Of a stretch of 64,000 bases of DNA, positions 1-8,292 are shown piece after piece. Under the pieces are notes generated by a model. The model worked only from the letters and a program-made list of their open reading frames with translations. It did no database searches and was not told where the DNA came from. This DNA comes from Streptomyces sp. B1I3 (lineage in GTDB: Bacteria > Actinomycetota > Actinomycetes > Streptomycetales > Streptomycetaceae). Made by a program: the position numbers and the translations under genes. Each line of letters starts with the position of its first letter. Positions within the stretch are counted from its first letter, which is position 1. The stretch is taken from contig NZ_JAUSYD010000001.1 in the NCBI RefSeq assembly GCF_030816615.1, positions 6,842,501-6,906,500 on the forward strand. The letters are read 5' to 3'.

Positions 1-1
1 G

Positions 2-160
2 GAATTCTCGATCGTGGAGCTCAACGGTGCTCCGGCCCTCCTGACGGTCGTCGGCGGGAAGCCCGACACGGTCTTCCAGCTGGAAGTCAGGGGAGGGCGC
101 ATTCAATGCGCCTATATCATCCGAAATCCTGACAAGTTCGCTGGACTGTCCCGAGGCTGA
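2..160 (+). CDS. C-terminal end of a SigJ-type ECF sigma factor (partial)
   Basis: Only the last 52 codons are in the window and the frame is open at the left edge. The visible peptide contains VELNGAPALLTVVGGKPDTV, then a short strand and the ending IIRNPDKFAGL. This resembles the SnoaL-like (NTF2 fold) C-terminal domain of ECF41/SigJ sigma factors, where an NGAPALV...GGRPD element is followed by VRNPDKL. In that family the tail modulates the sigma activity. The sigma-2 and sigma-4 regions would lie upstream and cannot be checked. The assignment is inferred from this short tail alone. Confidence 0.6.
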   Translation, partial: EFSIVELNGAPALLTVVGGKPDTVFQLEVRGGRIQCAYIIRNPDKFAGLSRG

Positions 161-425
161 GGCACGGGCTGCCCTGAGCGGCGGCTCGAGGGCGGCGTGC
201 AGGGCGCGACGCGGCGAGATGCTGCGGTCGTCGTCGGCGCACCTCGGTCCGTTTCCGGCCCGTTTCCCCCGGTGGTCCTCGAGGCCCTCACGATGCCGTC
301 GGCTGCGCACGCCCGGGCAAGCCCGGCCGGACATGGGGCTTTCCGCTGTCGAGGGCCACCGCCATGCGAACGCCCTGTGAACGCTCTGCGCCAACGGCCC
401 GTTCCCCTCCGTTACCGCGCGACGA
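161..425. other. Non-coding gap
   Basis: Between the sigma-factor tail and the GntR promoter I see no supported gene. The reading frame that crosses it (197-457) has no ribosome binding site and an implausible Arg/Pro/Ala-rich product. Confidence 0.5.
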
Positions 426-460
426 TTGGTCTTGACCAAGGTGGTACGCCGTCCTAAAGT
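426..460 (+). promoter_or_regulatory. Promoter of the GntR gene with a DasR-like palindromic operator
   Basis: TTGGTCTTGACCAA (426-439) is a near-perfect palindrome: TTGGTC and GACCAA flank a TT centre. It resembles the dre consensus TGGTCTAGACCA bound by DasR-type GntR/HutC regulators. It overlaps a good -35 (TTGACC, 432-437), which is followed after exactly 17 bp by TAAAGT (455-460) as the -10. The downstream gene is itself a HutC-type regulator, so repression by it or by DasR is plausible. The AT-rich stretch 476-495 follows. Confidence 0.6.
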
Positions 461-532
461 CTGAGCGTTAAGGCAAGAACCTTTAATAAATAACGTGGCG
501 GAAAAGCCGCTGGGCGATTGCGGAGGACAAGG

Positions 533-1306
533 GTGGGGACCACGCAGCTGGAATCGGTACAGGAGCCGAAGTACTGGCACCTCAAGACCGTGCTCAGTGA
601 GGCGCTCGACTCGGACTTCGCGGTGGGCGAGGTCCTGCCCAACGAGCGGGACCTCGCGGCGCGTTTCGGTGTCGCAAGGGCCACGCTCCGCCAGGCGCTG
701 GAGCAGCTCGAGCTCGAAGGCAGGCTGCAGCGGCGCCGCGGGGTGGGCACGACCGTCGCCCCGCCCCGTGTCGGGGTGGCCGTCTCCACGGCGCAGCAGG
801 ACTGGGCGGGCGGCGGAACGGACGAGGCATGGCAGCCCGTCGAGTGCACGACCGCGACCGCTCCTGCCTCGGTTTGCGCCGTCCTCGACGTCGACGCCGA
901 GGAAGCGGTGCACGTGGTGCGCCGCATCCGGGTGAGCCACGGCCAGGCGGTGGCAGCCGAACTGCTCTACGTCCCGAAGTCGTCCGTGCCCGAGCTCTCG
1001 GCGATCGACGCCCCCTCCGGCTCGGCCCGGGCCCGAAGCGTCCTGCGCGAACTGCACCGGCTCGGTCTGGACGGGCAGGACCGTTCGGTCGAGCTCGGCT
1101 CCGCCCGAGCGGACGACGCGAAGGAGCTGGACCGCCTCCCGGGGGCGCCGGTGCTCGTGGTCACGACGCGGTACTTCGCCGCCTCGGGAACTGCGGCGGT
1201 ATCCGTGGCCACATACCGGGCCGACACCTGCCGACTGACATTCGGGGACTCAGGGGACCTCGAGATCAGCCACGAGAGCCAGGAACAGCAGCGGCAGGCC
1301 TCCTGA
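533..1306 (+). CDS. GntR family transcriptional regulator (HutC/DasR-like)
   Basis: A 257-residue protein. The N-terminal winged helix (about residues 10-75) contains PNERDLAARFGVARATLRQA followed by LEGRLQRRRGVGT, the normal GntR helix-turn-helix and wing. The rest matches a UTRA effector domain (HutC subfamily) and ends in RADTCRLTF. DasR-type relatives bind phosphosugars such as glucosamine-6-P; the ligand here is unknown. GTG 533 is chosen because GGAGGA sits at 522-527, five bases upstream. An in-frame TTG at 518 precedes that site and is less likely. The promoter region carries a dre-like palindrome. Convergent with the ROK gene. Confidence 0.88.
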   Translation: MGTTQLESVQEPKYWHLKTVLSEALDSDFAVGEVLPNERDLAARFGVARATLRQALEQLELEGRLQRRRGVGTTVAPPRVGVAVSTAQQDWAGGGTDEAWQPVECTTATAPASVCAVLDVDAEEAVHVVRRIRVSHGQAVAAELLYVPKSSVPELSAIDAPSGSARARSVLRELHRLGLDGQDRSVELGSARADDAKELDRLPGAPVLVVTTRYFAASGTAAVSVATYRADTCRLTFGDSGDLEISHESQEQQRQAS

Positions 1307-1458
1307 CCCGCCTCCGCGCCGGGACCGGAACGCAGGCCCGGAACGCGGGTCCGAAGCTCAGGCCCGGAGCGTGCCTGCGCCCTGAGTTCCCGGGCCCGGA
1401 CCTCCCACTCCCGGGCCGGGGGCTCGGAACAGGACCTGGTGGGTGCGGTGTGCCGCCG

Positions 1459-2616
1459 TCACCGGCGGGCCGTCACCGTCCCGTCCACGGCGAAGAGCTG
1501 CTCCTCGACGTGGTCCAGCGCCAGGCGCAGGGCTCCGGTGGCGACGGCTGCCTCGCCCAACAGCGAGAGAGCCACCCGGGGCGGCCGCAGACAGTAGCGG
1601 GCCAGTTCGTCGCGGAGCGGACCGAGTACGCCGTCCAGGCCGGCGGCCCAGCCACCGATCACCACGAGTTCGGGATCAAGTGCAAGGACCAGAGCCGCGA
1701 CATCGTGGACGAGCCGCTGGATGAACCGCTCGACCGCGGCCTGCGCCCCGGCATCACCGTGACGAGCCTTGGCGAACACGGCAGCGACGGCGCGCTCGTC
1801 CAGCGGGTCCAGCGGGGTGTCCGTCGTGGAGAGCAGGTGCTCCGGAGTGACATCGCGGCCGAGCAGGTGCAGGGCGCCGATCTCGCCCGCCGCACCGCCG
1901 AACCCCCGGTGCAGCCGCCCGCCGATGAGCGATCCCGCCCCCGGGCTCAGGCCTGCCAGGACGAAGACGATGTCATCGGACTCGGTCGCCGCCCCCTTCC
2001 AGTGCTCGGCCACAGCAGCGGCGTTGGCGTCGTTCTCCACCAGGACGGGACAGCGGAAGGAGCGCCGCAGCCTCTCGCCGAGCGCGAGGCCTGTCCAGTC
2101 CGGCAGCGCCGTACCGAGCCGCACGGTGCCGTCGGCCTCGACGATGCCGGGGCTGCCCACGCCGACCGCGCGCAGACTGCTGCGAGCCACACCGGTGCGG
2201 CGCAGTACCTCCGCTATGACCGTGCGGACCTGGTCGAGCCTGTCGTCGGCGCAGGCCGTTTCGGAGACCTCGCGTGAGCCGGCGCCGACGATGCGGCCGT
2301 CCAGCCCTGACAGCAGGGCGGACACCCGGTGCGAGCCGATCTCGACTCCCAGCAGGAAGCCTGCCTCGGCACGGAACCTGAACCGCCTGGCAGGACGGCC
2401 CTGGCGCCGTGCGGCGCTCTCGTCGGGCAGCGCTTCGACGACCAGGCCTGCCTCGAAGAGGCCCTCCACGACACCCTCGACCGTGGGGCGGGAAAGCCCC
2501 GTGATGCGGGTCAGATCCGTGAGCGTCGGCGATTGGGCCCCTCGCAGGGCGTGCAGCACCACCGCGGAATTGATCCGCCGCAGGAGAGACGGGTCTCCAC
2601 CAGTCAGCCGGCCCAC
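1459..2616 (-). CDS. ROK family transcriptional regulator
   Basis: A 385-residue protein. The N-terminal MarR-like winged helix (about residues 10-70) contains TLTDLTRITGLSRPTVEGVV. It is followed by a ROK sugar-kinase-like domain with VGVGSPGIV, the VENDANAAAVAEHW stretch and the glycine-rich GFGGAAGEIGALHL. The usual ROK zinc-cysteine cluster (CxCGxxGC) is absent, since the corresponding stretch reads HLLGRD, so kinase activity is unlikely. Probably a XylR/NagC-type repressor of sugar genes. GTG at 2614-2616 is chosen because GGGAGGA (2623-2629) lies six bases upstream. The frame extends to 2730, but that part is not protein-like. Its target genes are not evident nearby. Confidence 0.87.
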   Translation of the reverse strand: MGRLTGGDPSLLRRINSAVVLHALRGAQSPTLTDLTRITGLSRPTVEGVVEGLFEAGLVVEALPDESAARRQGRPARRFRFRAEAGFLLGVEIGSHRVSALLSGLDGRIVGAGSREVSETACADDRLDQVRTVIAEVLRRTGVARSSLRAVGVGSPGIVEADGTVRLGTALPDWTGLALGERLRRSFRCPVLVENDANAAAVAEHWKGAATESDDIVFVLAGLSPGAGSLIGGRLHRGFGGAAGEIGALHLLGRDVTPEHLLSTTDTPLDPLDERAVAAVFAKARHGDAGAQAAVERFIQRLVHDVAALVLALDPELVVIGGWAAGLDGVLGPLRDELARYCLRPPRVALSLLGEAAVATGALRLALDHVEEQLFAVDGTVTARR

Positions 2617-3221
2617 GGTGTGTCCTCCCAGGTCGTGCACGTGTCTGCCGGATCGTACTCGTTGGTCCGGGCTGCGACGACCGGCCCCCGGAGTCGGTAT
2701 CGAGAGGTGACCTGAGCGAGCTCGGGGCAACCGATCCGGACTCGTAGGCAGCGATCACCGCTCGCGTGCGGTCCCGGGCACCCAGGTGGCCCGTGCCTCG
2801 CTGGTCCCGTACTCGGCGGCGAGTCGGCGGGCCGCAGCGGGGAACGGCGACGACTCGCCTTCCGCCACCGGCCGGACCGCGTGCACGATCTCTACCGGCC
2901 GGGCGCCGCCGCCACCCCGGAAAGCATCCCGCTCTCGAACTCAGCGGTGAGCGCGCCGCCTTGGAACAGTCCTACTTCGACCTCTCGGTGCACGAAGTGG
3001 AGTTCGGCACCACTGCCCTTCCCGCCGGTCGAGATCATGGGCCGGCACAGCCGTGCCCGCCGGCTGGTGGACGGTGCGGTGCGGAGCATGGACGCCTGAC
3101 ATGACTACCGGGAACGTGCAGCGTTCCGGCCGGCTTGTGCCAACGGTTCTCCGAAGGCGTGCGAGACCGTGAGGCCTGCCGTGGGAAGTCATGTGTCAGT
3201 GGGGGAAGGTTTACTGACGGT
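2617..3221. other. Unassigned stretch, possibly decayed coding sequence
   Basis: About 600 bp without a convincing gene. Short protein-like pieces occur in different frames: DLSVHEVEFGTTALPAG on the plus strand near 2965-3030, PPVEIMGRHSRARRLVDGAV on plus near 3025-3085, and HREVEVGLFQGGALTAEFES on minus near 2930-3000. None has a start with a ribosome binding site and none matches a family I recognise. The upstream promoter of the ROK gene must lie at the left end. Confidence 0.35.
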
Positions 3222-3689
3222 ATGACCACCGCACACCACCTTCGCCTCATCGACGGTATGCGCGCCAGGGACTTCCCCTCGCAGCGTGTCGCATCGGGCT
3301 CGGGAGTCAGCGGCCCGGGCTTCCACACGGCGTACCTGCACGGGGAGGAGGAGCAGTGGGGCGAAGATCGCGGCGACGTCGGACAACGAGACGGCGACGA
3401 AGCGGAGCAGTTCGAGCGCCGGGCGCAGTGCCTGGCGGCACACGACGCCCTGCTCACGCTGCTCACGCTGCGCTGGGGTGCACCACAGGTCGTCAGTCTG
3501 TGGAGCGCGCAGGAGCGGATGACGGCAGGCGAGGTGATGGCGGAGCCGTGGGCCGAACTCGTGGCGAGCTGCGAGTATCTCCCGCTGTGGCGGGTCGAGG
3601 ACCGTTGGATCGCCGTGGTCCTGCACATGGAGGACGAGGGGCCGGGCTGTGAGCTGAGTGTCCTGGTGACAGTTCTCGACCCGCCCTGA
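3222..3689 (+). CDS. Hypothetical protein
   Basis: A 155-residue soluble protein that I do not recognise. The start is taken as ATG 3222 (MTTAHHLRLIDGMRARDFPS), with GGGGGAAGG at 3201-3209 a little far upstream; the frame itself opens earlier. The middle is acidic and Arg-rich (EEEQWGEDRGDVGQRDGDEA). The C-terminal half is more typical globular sequence (LAAHDALLTLLTLRWGAP, YLPLWRVEDRWIAVVLHMED). No membrane segment or signal peptide is seen. Codon usage is normal for the region, so it is probably real. Confidence 0.6.
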   Translation: MTTAHHLRLIDGMRARDFPSQRVASGSGVSGPGFHTAYLHGEEEQWGEDRGDVGQRDGDEAEQFERRAQCLAAHDALLTLLTLRWGAPQVVSLWSAQERMTAGEVMAEPWAELVASCEYLPLWRVEDRWIAVVLHMEDEGPGCELSVLVTVLDPP

Positions 3690-4079
3690 GACCCCGTCCC
3701 GCCGGCGGCCTTCACCCCTGCCGGACGGGCAGGTCGACGAAGGGCTGGGCGTAGGAGACCAGGACCGGGGCGGGGGGCACCGCGCCGGGGCGCGGTGACA
3801 GGTGCCGAGCGAGCGACATCGGGCATCCGGACCCAGCGAAGTGCGACCGCGGACATCCGACCCCGAGTCAGCACGGGTGGGCGTGGACCCGATGCGTTGG
3901 GCAGGGCGCCCGGCCCCGCGATGGCCCGAGTGCCTGGCCCCGCGGCCCGGTGCCGAGCGCCTGGCCCGGATGCGCCGCACGGGGACCGGAGCGCGGCATG
4001 GCGTAGCCGGCTCCGGGACAGGCGGTGAGCACATGAGCCTCACCAGGACACCGGGCACAGGGCACGGGACGCGATGAGG
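3690..4079. other. Intergenic region, no clear gene
   Basis: Roughly 390 bp of very GC-rich sequence between the hypothetical gene and mug. On the minus strand, ending with TGA at 3712-3714, there is a short protein-like tail (APVLVSYAQPFVDLPVRQG) with no intact upstream frame, possibly the remnant of a lost gene. The segment 3860-4010 is full of short imperfect repeats of GCCCGG/GGCCCGG. Confidence 0.4.
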
Positions 4080-4628
4080 CTAAGGCGACGTGTGGGACCC
4101 CGCGGCTGCGCGCAGGCGGGCGTACTCCTCCGCCATCGTCCTCACGGTCCAGTGGGCGTTGAGGCCACTCGGGTTCGGCAGCGCCCAGACGCGGGCCCCA
4201 CCGACGCGCCGCTCCTGCGGGCCGATGCGCGCCCGGCGGTCACCGAAGGCCGTGCGATAGGCGGTGACGCCGACCACGGCCAGCCACTGCGGGGCCAGCT
4301 CCTCCACCTTGGCCGAAAGCGCCCTTCCCCCCTCACGGAACTCCTCGGCGCCGATTTCGTCCGCCCGGGCGGTGGCCCGGGCCACCACATTGGTGATGCC
4401 CAGCCCGTAGCGTGGCAACTCGCCCTGCTCCGACGGCTTCAGCTGCCTCGGAGTGAAGCCCGACTGATGCAGCACCGGCCAGAACCGATTGCCGGGGTGA
4501 GCGAAGTGGTGACCCGTGGCGGCGGACATGAGGCCCGGGTTGATTCCGCAGAACAGTACGAGCAGGCCATCCGCGACCACGTCGGGCACGACGCGGTCGC
4601 GGGCGGCGAGAAGCTCCTCAGGCGTCAT
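4080..4628 (-). CDS. mug: G/U mismatch-specific uracil-DNA glycosylase
   Basis: A 182-residue member of the Mug/TDG uracil-DNA glycosylase family, which removes U (and ethenocytosine) mispaired with G and so starts base-excision repair. Motif 1 is GINPG at residues 28-32, followed by HHFAHPGNRFW. Motif 2 is NPSGLNAHW near the C-terminus. Asn in GINPG is the expected catalytic residue. ATG 4628 begins MTPEELLAARD; the frame continues upstream but is not protein-like. It starts 22 bp after the purB stop codon and is probably co-transcribed with it. Length fits the family. Confidence 0.9.
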   Translation of the reverse strand: MTPEELLAARDRVVPDVVADGLLVLFCGINPGLMSAATGHHFAHPGNRFWPVLHQSGFTPRQLKPSEQGELPRYGLGITNVVARATARADEIGAEEFREGGRALSAKVEELAPQWLAVVGVTAYRTAFGDRRARIGPQERRVGGARVWALPNPSGLNAHWTVRTMAEEYARLRAAAGSHTSP

Positions 4629-4650
4629 TGCGGGATACGGTGAAGCGCCG

Positions 4651-6093
4651 TCAGAGGATGGAGCCGGGGGCGTAGCCGGCGGCTTCCGGGTGCTTTTCGG
4701 TGATCTCCTGGATCCGGGAGACCAGCGCGGTGACCTGGTCCCCAGCCGCACCGGTGAACGAGAGCTTGTCCGCCATCAGGGCATCGAGCTGGCCACGGTC
4801 CAGCGGAATGCGGTCATCGGCCGCCAGTTTGTCCAGCAACTCGTTACGCTCGGCGCCTTGTTCCCGCATGGCAAGCGCCGAGGCGACCGCGTTCTCCTTG
4901 ATGGCCTCGTGGGCGACCTCGCGGCCGACTCCCGCCCGCACCGCACCCATCAGCACCTTGGTCGTGGCGAGGAACGGCAGGTAGCGGTCCAGTTCACGCG
5001 CCACGACGGCGGGGAACGCGCCGAACTCGTCCAGCACGGTGAGGAAGGTCTCCAGCAGACCGTCGAACGCGAAGAAGGCGTCCGGCAGGGCGACCCGGCG
5101 GACCACGGAACAGGACACGTCGCCCTCGTTCCACTGGTCACCCGCCAGCTCACCCGTCATCGACGCGTAGCCGCGCAGGATCACCATCAGTCCGTTGACA
5201 CGCTCGCAGGAGCGGGTGTTCATCTTGTGCGGCATCGCGGAGGAACCGACCTGACCCGGCTTGAAGCCCTCGGTCACCAGCTCGTGCCCGGCCATCAGGC
5301 GAATGGTCTTGGCCACCGACGAGGGCGCCGCGGCGAGCTGCACCAGCGCGGTCACCACGTCGTAGTCGAGCGACCGGGGGTAGACCTGGCCGACGGAGGT
5401 GAAGGCGTGCGCGAAGCCGAGATGTCCCGCGATCCGCTGTTCCAGGTCCGCGAGCTTCCCGGCGTCGCCGCCGAGCAGGTCCAGCATGTCCTGGGCCGTG
5501 CCCACGGGGCCCTTGATGCCGCGCAGGGGGTACCTGCCCAGCAGGTCCTCCAGCCGCCCGTACGCCACCAGCAGTTCGTCCGCGGCGGTCGCGAAGCGCT
5601 TGCCCAGCGTGGTCGCCTGGGCGGCGACATTGTGCGAGCGGCCCGCGAGGACCAGCTCACGGTATTCGGCCGCCAGCTTGCCGAGCCGGGCCAGAACCGC
5701 GACCGTACGGTCGCGCATCAGCTCCAGCGACAGCCGGATCTGCAGCTGCTCGACATTCTCGGTGAGGTCCCGGGACGTCATGCCCTTGTGGACCTGCTCA
5801 TGGCCGGCGAGGGCGTTGAACTCCTCGATCCGCGCCTTCACGTCGTGGCGGGTGATCTTCTCGCGCTCGGCGATCGAGGCCAGGTCGACCTGGTCGATTA
5901 CTCGCTCGTAGTCGGCCAGCGCCGCGTCAGGGACCTCGATCCCGAGGTCCTTCTGAGCGCGCAGCACCGCCAGCCACAGCTGACGTTCCAGCTTCACCTT
6001 CTGCTCGGGGGACCAGAGGACGGCCAGCTCCGTGGAGGCATAGCGGCCGGCCAGGACATTGGGGATGCGAGGCTTCGCAGACACAGCAGTCAC
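4651..6093 (-). CDS. purB: Adenylosuccinate lyase
   Basis: A 480-residue enzyme of the fumarase/aspartase superfamily. It cleaves adenylosuccinate to AMP, and SAICAR to AICAR, in purine synthesis. The superfamily signature GSSAMPHKMN lies near residues 282-291, and HKGMTSRDLTENVEQ and AGRSHNVAAQATTLGKR are the other two conserved active-site regions. Full length. The start is GTG at 6091-6093 (MTAVSAKPRIPNVL). First gene of a probable purB-mug unit. Confidence 0.96.
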   Translation of the reverse strand: MTAVSAKPRIPNVLAGRYASTELAVLWSPEQKVKLERQLWLAVLRAQKDLGIEVPDAALADYERVIDQVDLASIAEREKITRHDVKARIEEFNALAGHEQVHKGMTSRDLTENVEQLQIRLSLELMRDRTVAVLARLGKLAAEYRELVLAGRSHNVAAQATTLGKRFATAADELLVAYGRLEDLLGRYPLRGIKGPVGTAQDMLDLLGGDAGKLADLEQRIAGHLGFAHAFTSVGQVYPRSLDYDVVTALVQLAAAPSSVAKTIRLMAGHELVTEGFKPGQVGSSAMPHKMNTRSCERVNGLMVILRGYASMTGELAGDQWNEGDVSCSVVRRVALPDAFFAFDGLLETFLTVLDEFGAFPAVVARELDRYLPFLATTKVLMGAVRAGVGREVAHEAIKENAVASALAMREQGAERNELLDKLAADDRIPLDRGQLDALMADKLSFTGAAGDQVTALVSRIQEITEKHPEAAGYAPGSIL

Positions 6094-6210
6094 GTGTCCG
6101 GATTCTACTGGCGGTTTCTGCAGGCCGGAGCCGCGGGCCGGTATGTGCGTTCCTACGAAGCCTGCCGGACTCTCGCGGCCGCCGCACCCCGCCGTGGGCG
6201 GGAGCAGCTG

Positions 6211-7047
6211 TCAGCCGTCCAGCCGGCGCCAGCCGGTCACCGGGCCGGGGGCCGCCCCGTCTCCGGGGGTGATCCAGAAAGCCTTCCCGAGTCCGGCGTC
6301 GAACTGGGCGCCGGCCCGCCCGTCCCCGGACGACCGGCCGGTGAGCCGGCGGCCTATCCACGGCATCAGGTGCTGCCGGGCGAACCGGACGTCGTCCACC
6401 CGCCGACGGGCCCAGCGGGCAGGCGGCGACACGGGCATCGGGATCTGCCAGTCACTCTCGGGCGGCAGGCCCAGGGTCTGCCACACCGCTTCCGCGACCC
6501 TGCGGTGCCCCTCGGCCGTGAGGTGCAGACGATCGACGTCCCACATCCGGGGATCACCGAGCGACGGAGCGCCGTACAGGTCGGTCACGAGCGCGCCGTG
6601 GCGCGCGGCGAGGTCGTCGACCAGGGCGAACAGTTCTTCCATGCGCGGGCGGAAGCGTTCCATCACCGGACCGTTGCGCCCGGGACTGCGCATGAGCACC
6701 AGCGCCTTGCAGGCCGGTGCGAGACGCTCCACCGCCTCCTCCAGCCGACCACGCACCATGCCCATGTCGCACTTGGGCCGCAGGGTGTCGTTGAGACCTC
6801 CGACGAGGGTGATCACGTCCGGCTGCAGCGCTGCGGCGACCTCGACCTGCTCATCGACGATCTGGCCGATGAGCTTCCCGCGCACGGCGAGGTTGGCGTA
6901 CCGGAATCCCGGAGTGTGGGCAGCGAGCCGGGCGGCGAGGACATCGGCCCATCCGCGGTACGAGCCGTCGGGCAGCAGGTCCGACATGCCCTCGGTGAAG
7001 GAGTCGCCGACCGCGACAAGACTGGTGTATGGGGCATTCAGTTCCAT
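6211..7047 (-). CDS. SGNH/GDSL-family hydrolase
   Basis: A 278-residue cytoplasmic hydrolase. Block I is VAVGDSFTEG with catalytic Ser16; block III is VGGLNDTL with the oxyanion Asn at about 86; block V is DRLHLTAEGH, giving the Asp-x-x-His pair. This SGNH esterase/lipase type is common in Streptomyces; the substrate is unknown. No signal peptide is visible. Start ATG 7047 (MELNAPYTSLVAVGDS). The C-terminal 70 residues (SPPARWARRRVDDVRFARQH onward) extend past the catalytic fold. It follows the CorC pair on the same strand, but a perfect hairpin separates them, so it probably has its own promoter. Confidence 0.9.
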   Translation of the reverse strand: MELNAPYTSLVAVGDSFTEGMSDLLPDGSYRGWADVLAARLAAHTPGFRYANLAVRGKLIGQIVDEQVEVAAALQPDVITLVGGLNDTLRPKCDMGMVRGRLEEAVERLAPACKALVLMRSPGRNGPVMERFRPRMEELFALVDDLAARHGALVTDLYGAPSLGDPRMWDVDRLHLTAEGHRRVAEAVWQTLGLPPESDWQIPMPVSPPARWARRRVDDVRFARQHLMPWIGRRLTGRSSGDGRAGAQFDAGLGKAFWITPGDGAAPGPVTGWRRLDG

Positions 7048-7216
7048 GGCGATGCGATCGTACCCCGGGGCGGAAGTGCGCAGACCGCACAGCGTGGAAG
7101 GCGCCACGCGCACCTGGACCGCACCCGCACCGCAGACGGGAGACCCGGACGCGGAGGACGGGCGCGGGAGGCAGGGACGCCGGGGCGGGAGTCCCCCCCC
7201 GGGGCGCGGGGAACGT

Positions 7217-7252
7217 GGGGAAGGGGCGCGACCGGAGCCGCGCCCCTTCCCC
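7217..7252 (-). terminator. Perfect 14-bp hairpin after the CorC pair
   Basis: GGGGAAGGGGCGCG (7217-7230) pairs perfectly with CGCGCCCCTTCCCC (7239-7252) across an 8-nt loop, just past the stop of the second CorC-type gene. No U-tract, as usual for Streptomyces terminators. Confidence 0.75.
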
Positions 7253-7272
7253 CGCATCACCGGACTCCGGCG

Positions 7273-8292
7273 TCAGCGTGCCTGGGCCCTGCCCACCAGC
7301 TCACGCAGGACGTCCTCCATCGTGACCATGCCGGCCAGCCGGCCGTCCTCGTCCAGGACGGCTGCCAGATGCGTGCGGCTCCGGCGGAGCGCGGTGAGGA
7401 CGTCGTCGAGCGGTGTCGCCGCCCGCACCCGGGCGATCGGCCGCAGTGCCGTCACAGGGAACGGGACGTCGCGGGGCGCGGCGTCCAGGGCGTCCTTCAC
7501 ATGCAGGTACCCGATGATCCGCTGTTCGCTGTCCATGACCGGGAAACGCGAGAAACCCGACGCTGCGGAGAGCCGCTCGAGCTCCTCCGGTGTCGTCCCG
7601 ACCCTCGTGTACAGCACACGGTCGACAGGCAACAGCACGTCCCGGACCGGGCGACGGCCCAGCTCCAGGGCGTGACGCAGCCGCTCGGCCGAACGGTCGT
7701 CGACGAGTCCGGCCTCCCCGGCGTCCTGTACGAGCCGCGCCAGCTCGTCGTCCGAGAATGTCGCCGACACCTCGTTCTTGGTCTCCACCCTCAGGAGCTT
7801 GAGCAGGGCGTTGGCGAACGCGTTGATCGCGAAGATCACCGGCCGCAGAGCCCGTGCGAGCGTCACCAGCGGCGGCCCGAGCAGCAGCGCGGTGCGGGCG
7901 GGCTCCGCCAGTGCGATGTTCTTGGGCACCATCTCGCCCAGCAGCATGTGCAGGTACGTCGCCACGGACAGGGCGATGACGAAGGAGATCGGGTGCACCA
8001 GCCCGTGCGGCACGCCTACCGCGTCGAAGACGGGTTCCAGCAGGTGGGCGATGGCGGGTTCGGCGACGATACCCAGGACCAGCGTGCAGAGCGTGATGCC
8101 CAACTGCGCGGCTGCGAGCAGCGCCGACACGTGCTCGAGGCCCCAGATGACGCTCCGCGCCCGCCGGTTCCCGGCCTCCGCCTCCGGCTCGATCTGGCTG
8201 CGGCGTACCGAGATCAGGGCGAATTCGGCGCCGACGAAGAAGGCGTTGACGACCAGGGTCAGCAGGCCGATGAAGAGCTGGACGGCGATCAT
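7273..8292 (-). CDS. CorC/HlyC family membrane protein with DUF21 and CBS domains
   Basis: A 339-residue membrane protein. The N-terminal DUF21 (CNNM) domain, about residues 1-180, has four hydrophobic segments and the typical opening VNAFFVGAEFALISVRRSQI, with GEMVPKNIAL further on. A CBS pair follows (about 200-325: SRFPVMDSEQRIIGYLHVKD and LAAVLDEDGRLAGMVTMEDV). The family is linked to Mg2+/Co2+ efflux or homeostasis; older annotation as hemolysin is not meaningful. Unlike its upstream partner it lacks the C-terminal CorC_HlyC transporter-associated domain. Its ATG overlaps the upstream stop (ATGA), so translation is coupled. Confidence 0.92.
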   Translation of the reverse strand: MIAVQLFIGLLTLVVNAFFVGAEFALISVRRSQIEPEAEAGNRRARSVIWGLEHVSALLAAAQLGITLCTLVLGIVAEPAIAHLLEPVFDAVGVPHGLVHPISFVIALSVATYLHMLLGEMVPKNIALAEPARTALLLGPPLVTLARALRPVIFAINAFANALLKLLRVETKNEVSATFSDDELARLVQDAGEAGLVDDRSAERLRHALELGRRPVRDVLLPVDRVLYTRVGTTPEELERLSAASGFSRFPVMDSEQRIIGYLHVKDALDAAPRDVPFPVTALRPIARVRAATPLDDVLTALRRSRTHLAAVLDEDGRLAGMVTMEDVLRELVGRAQAR

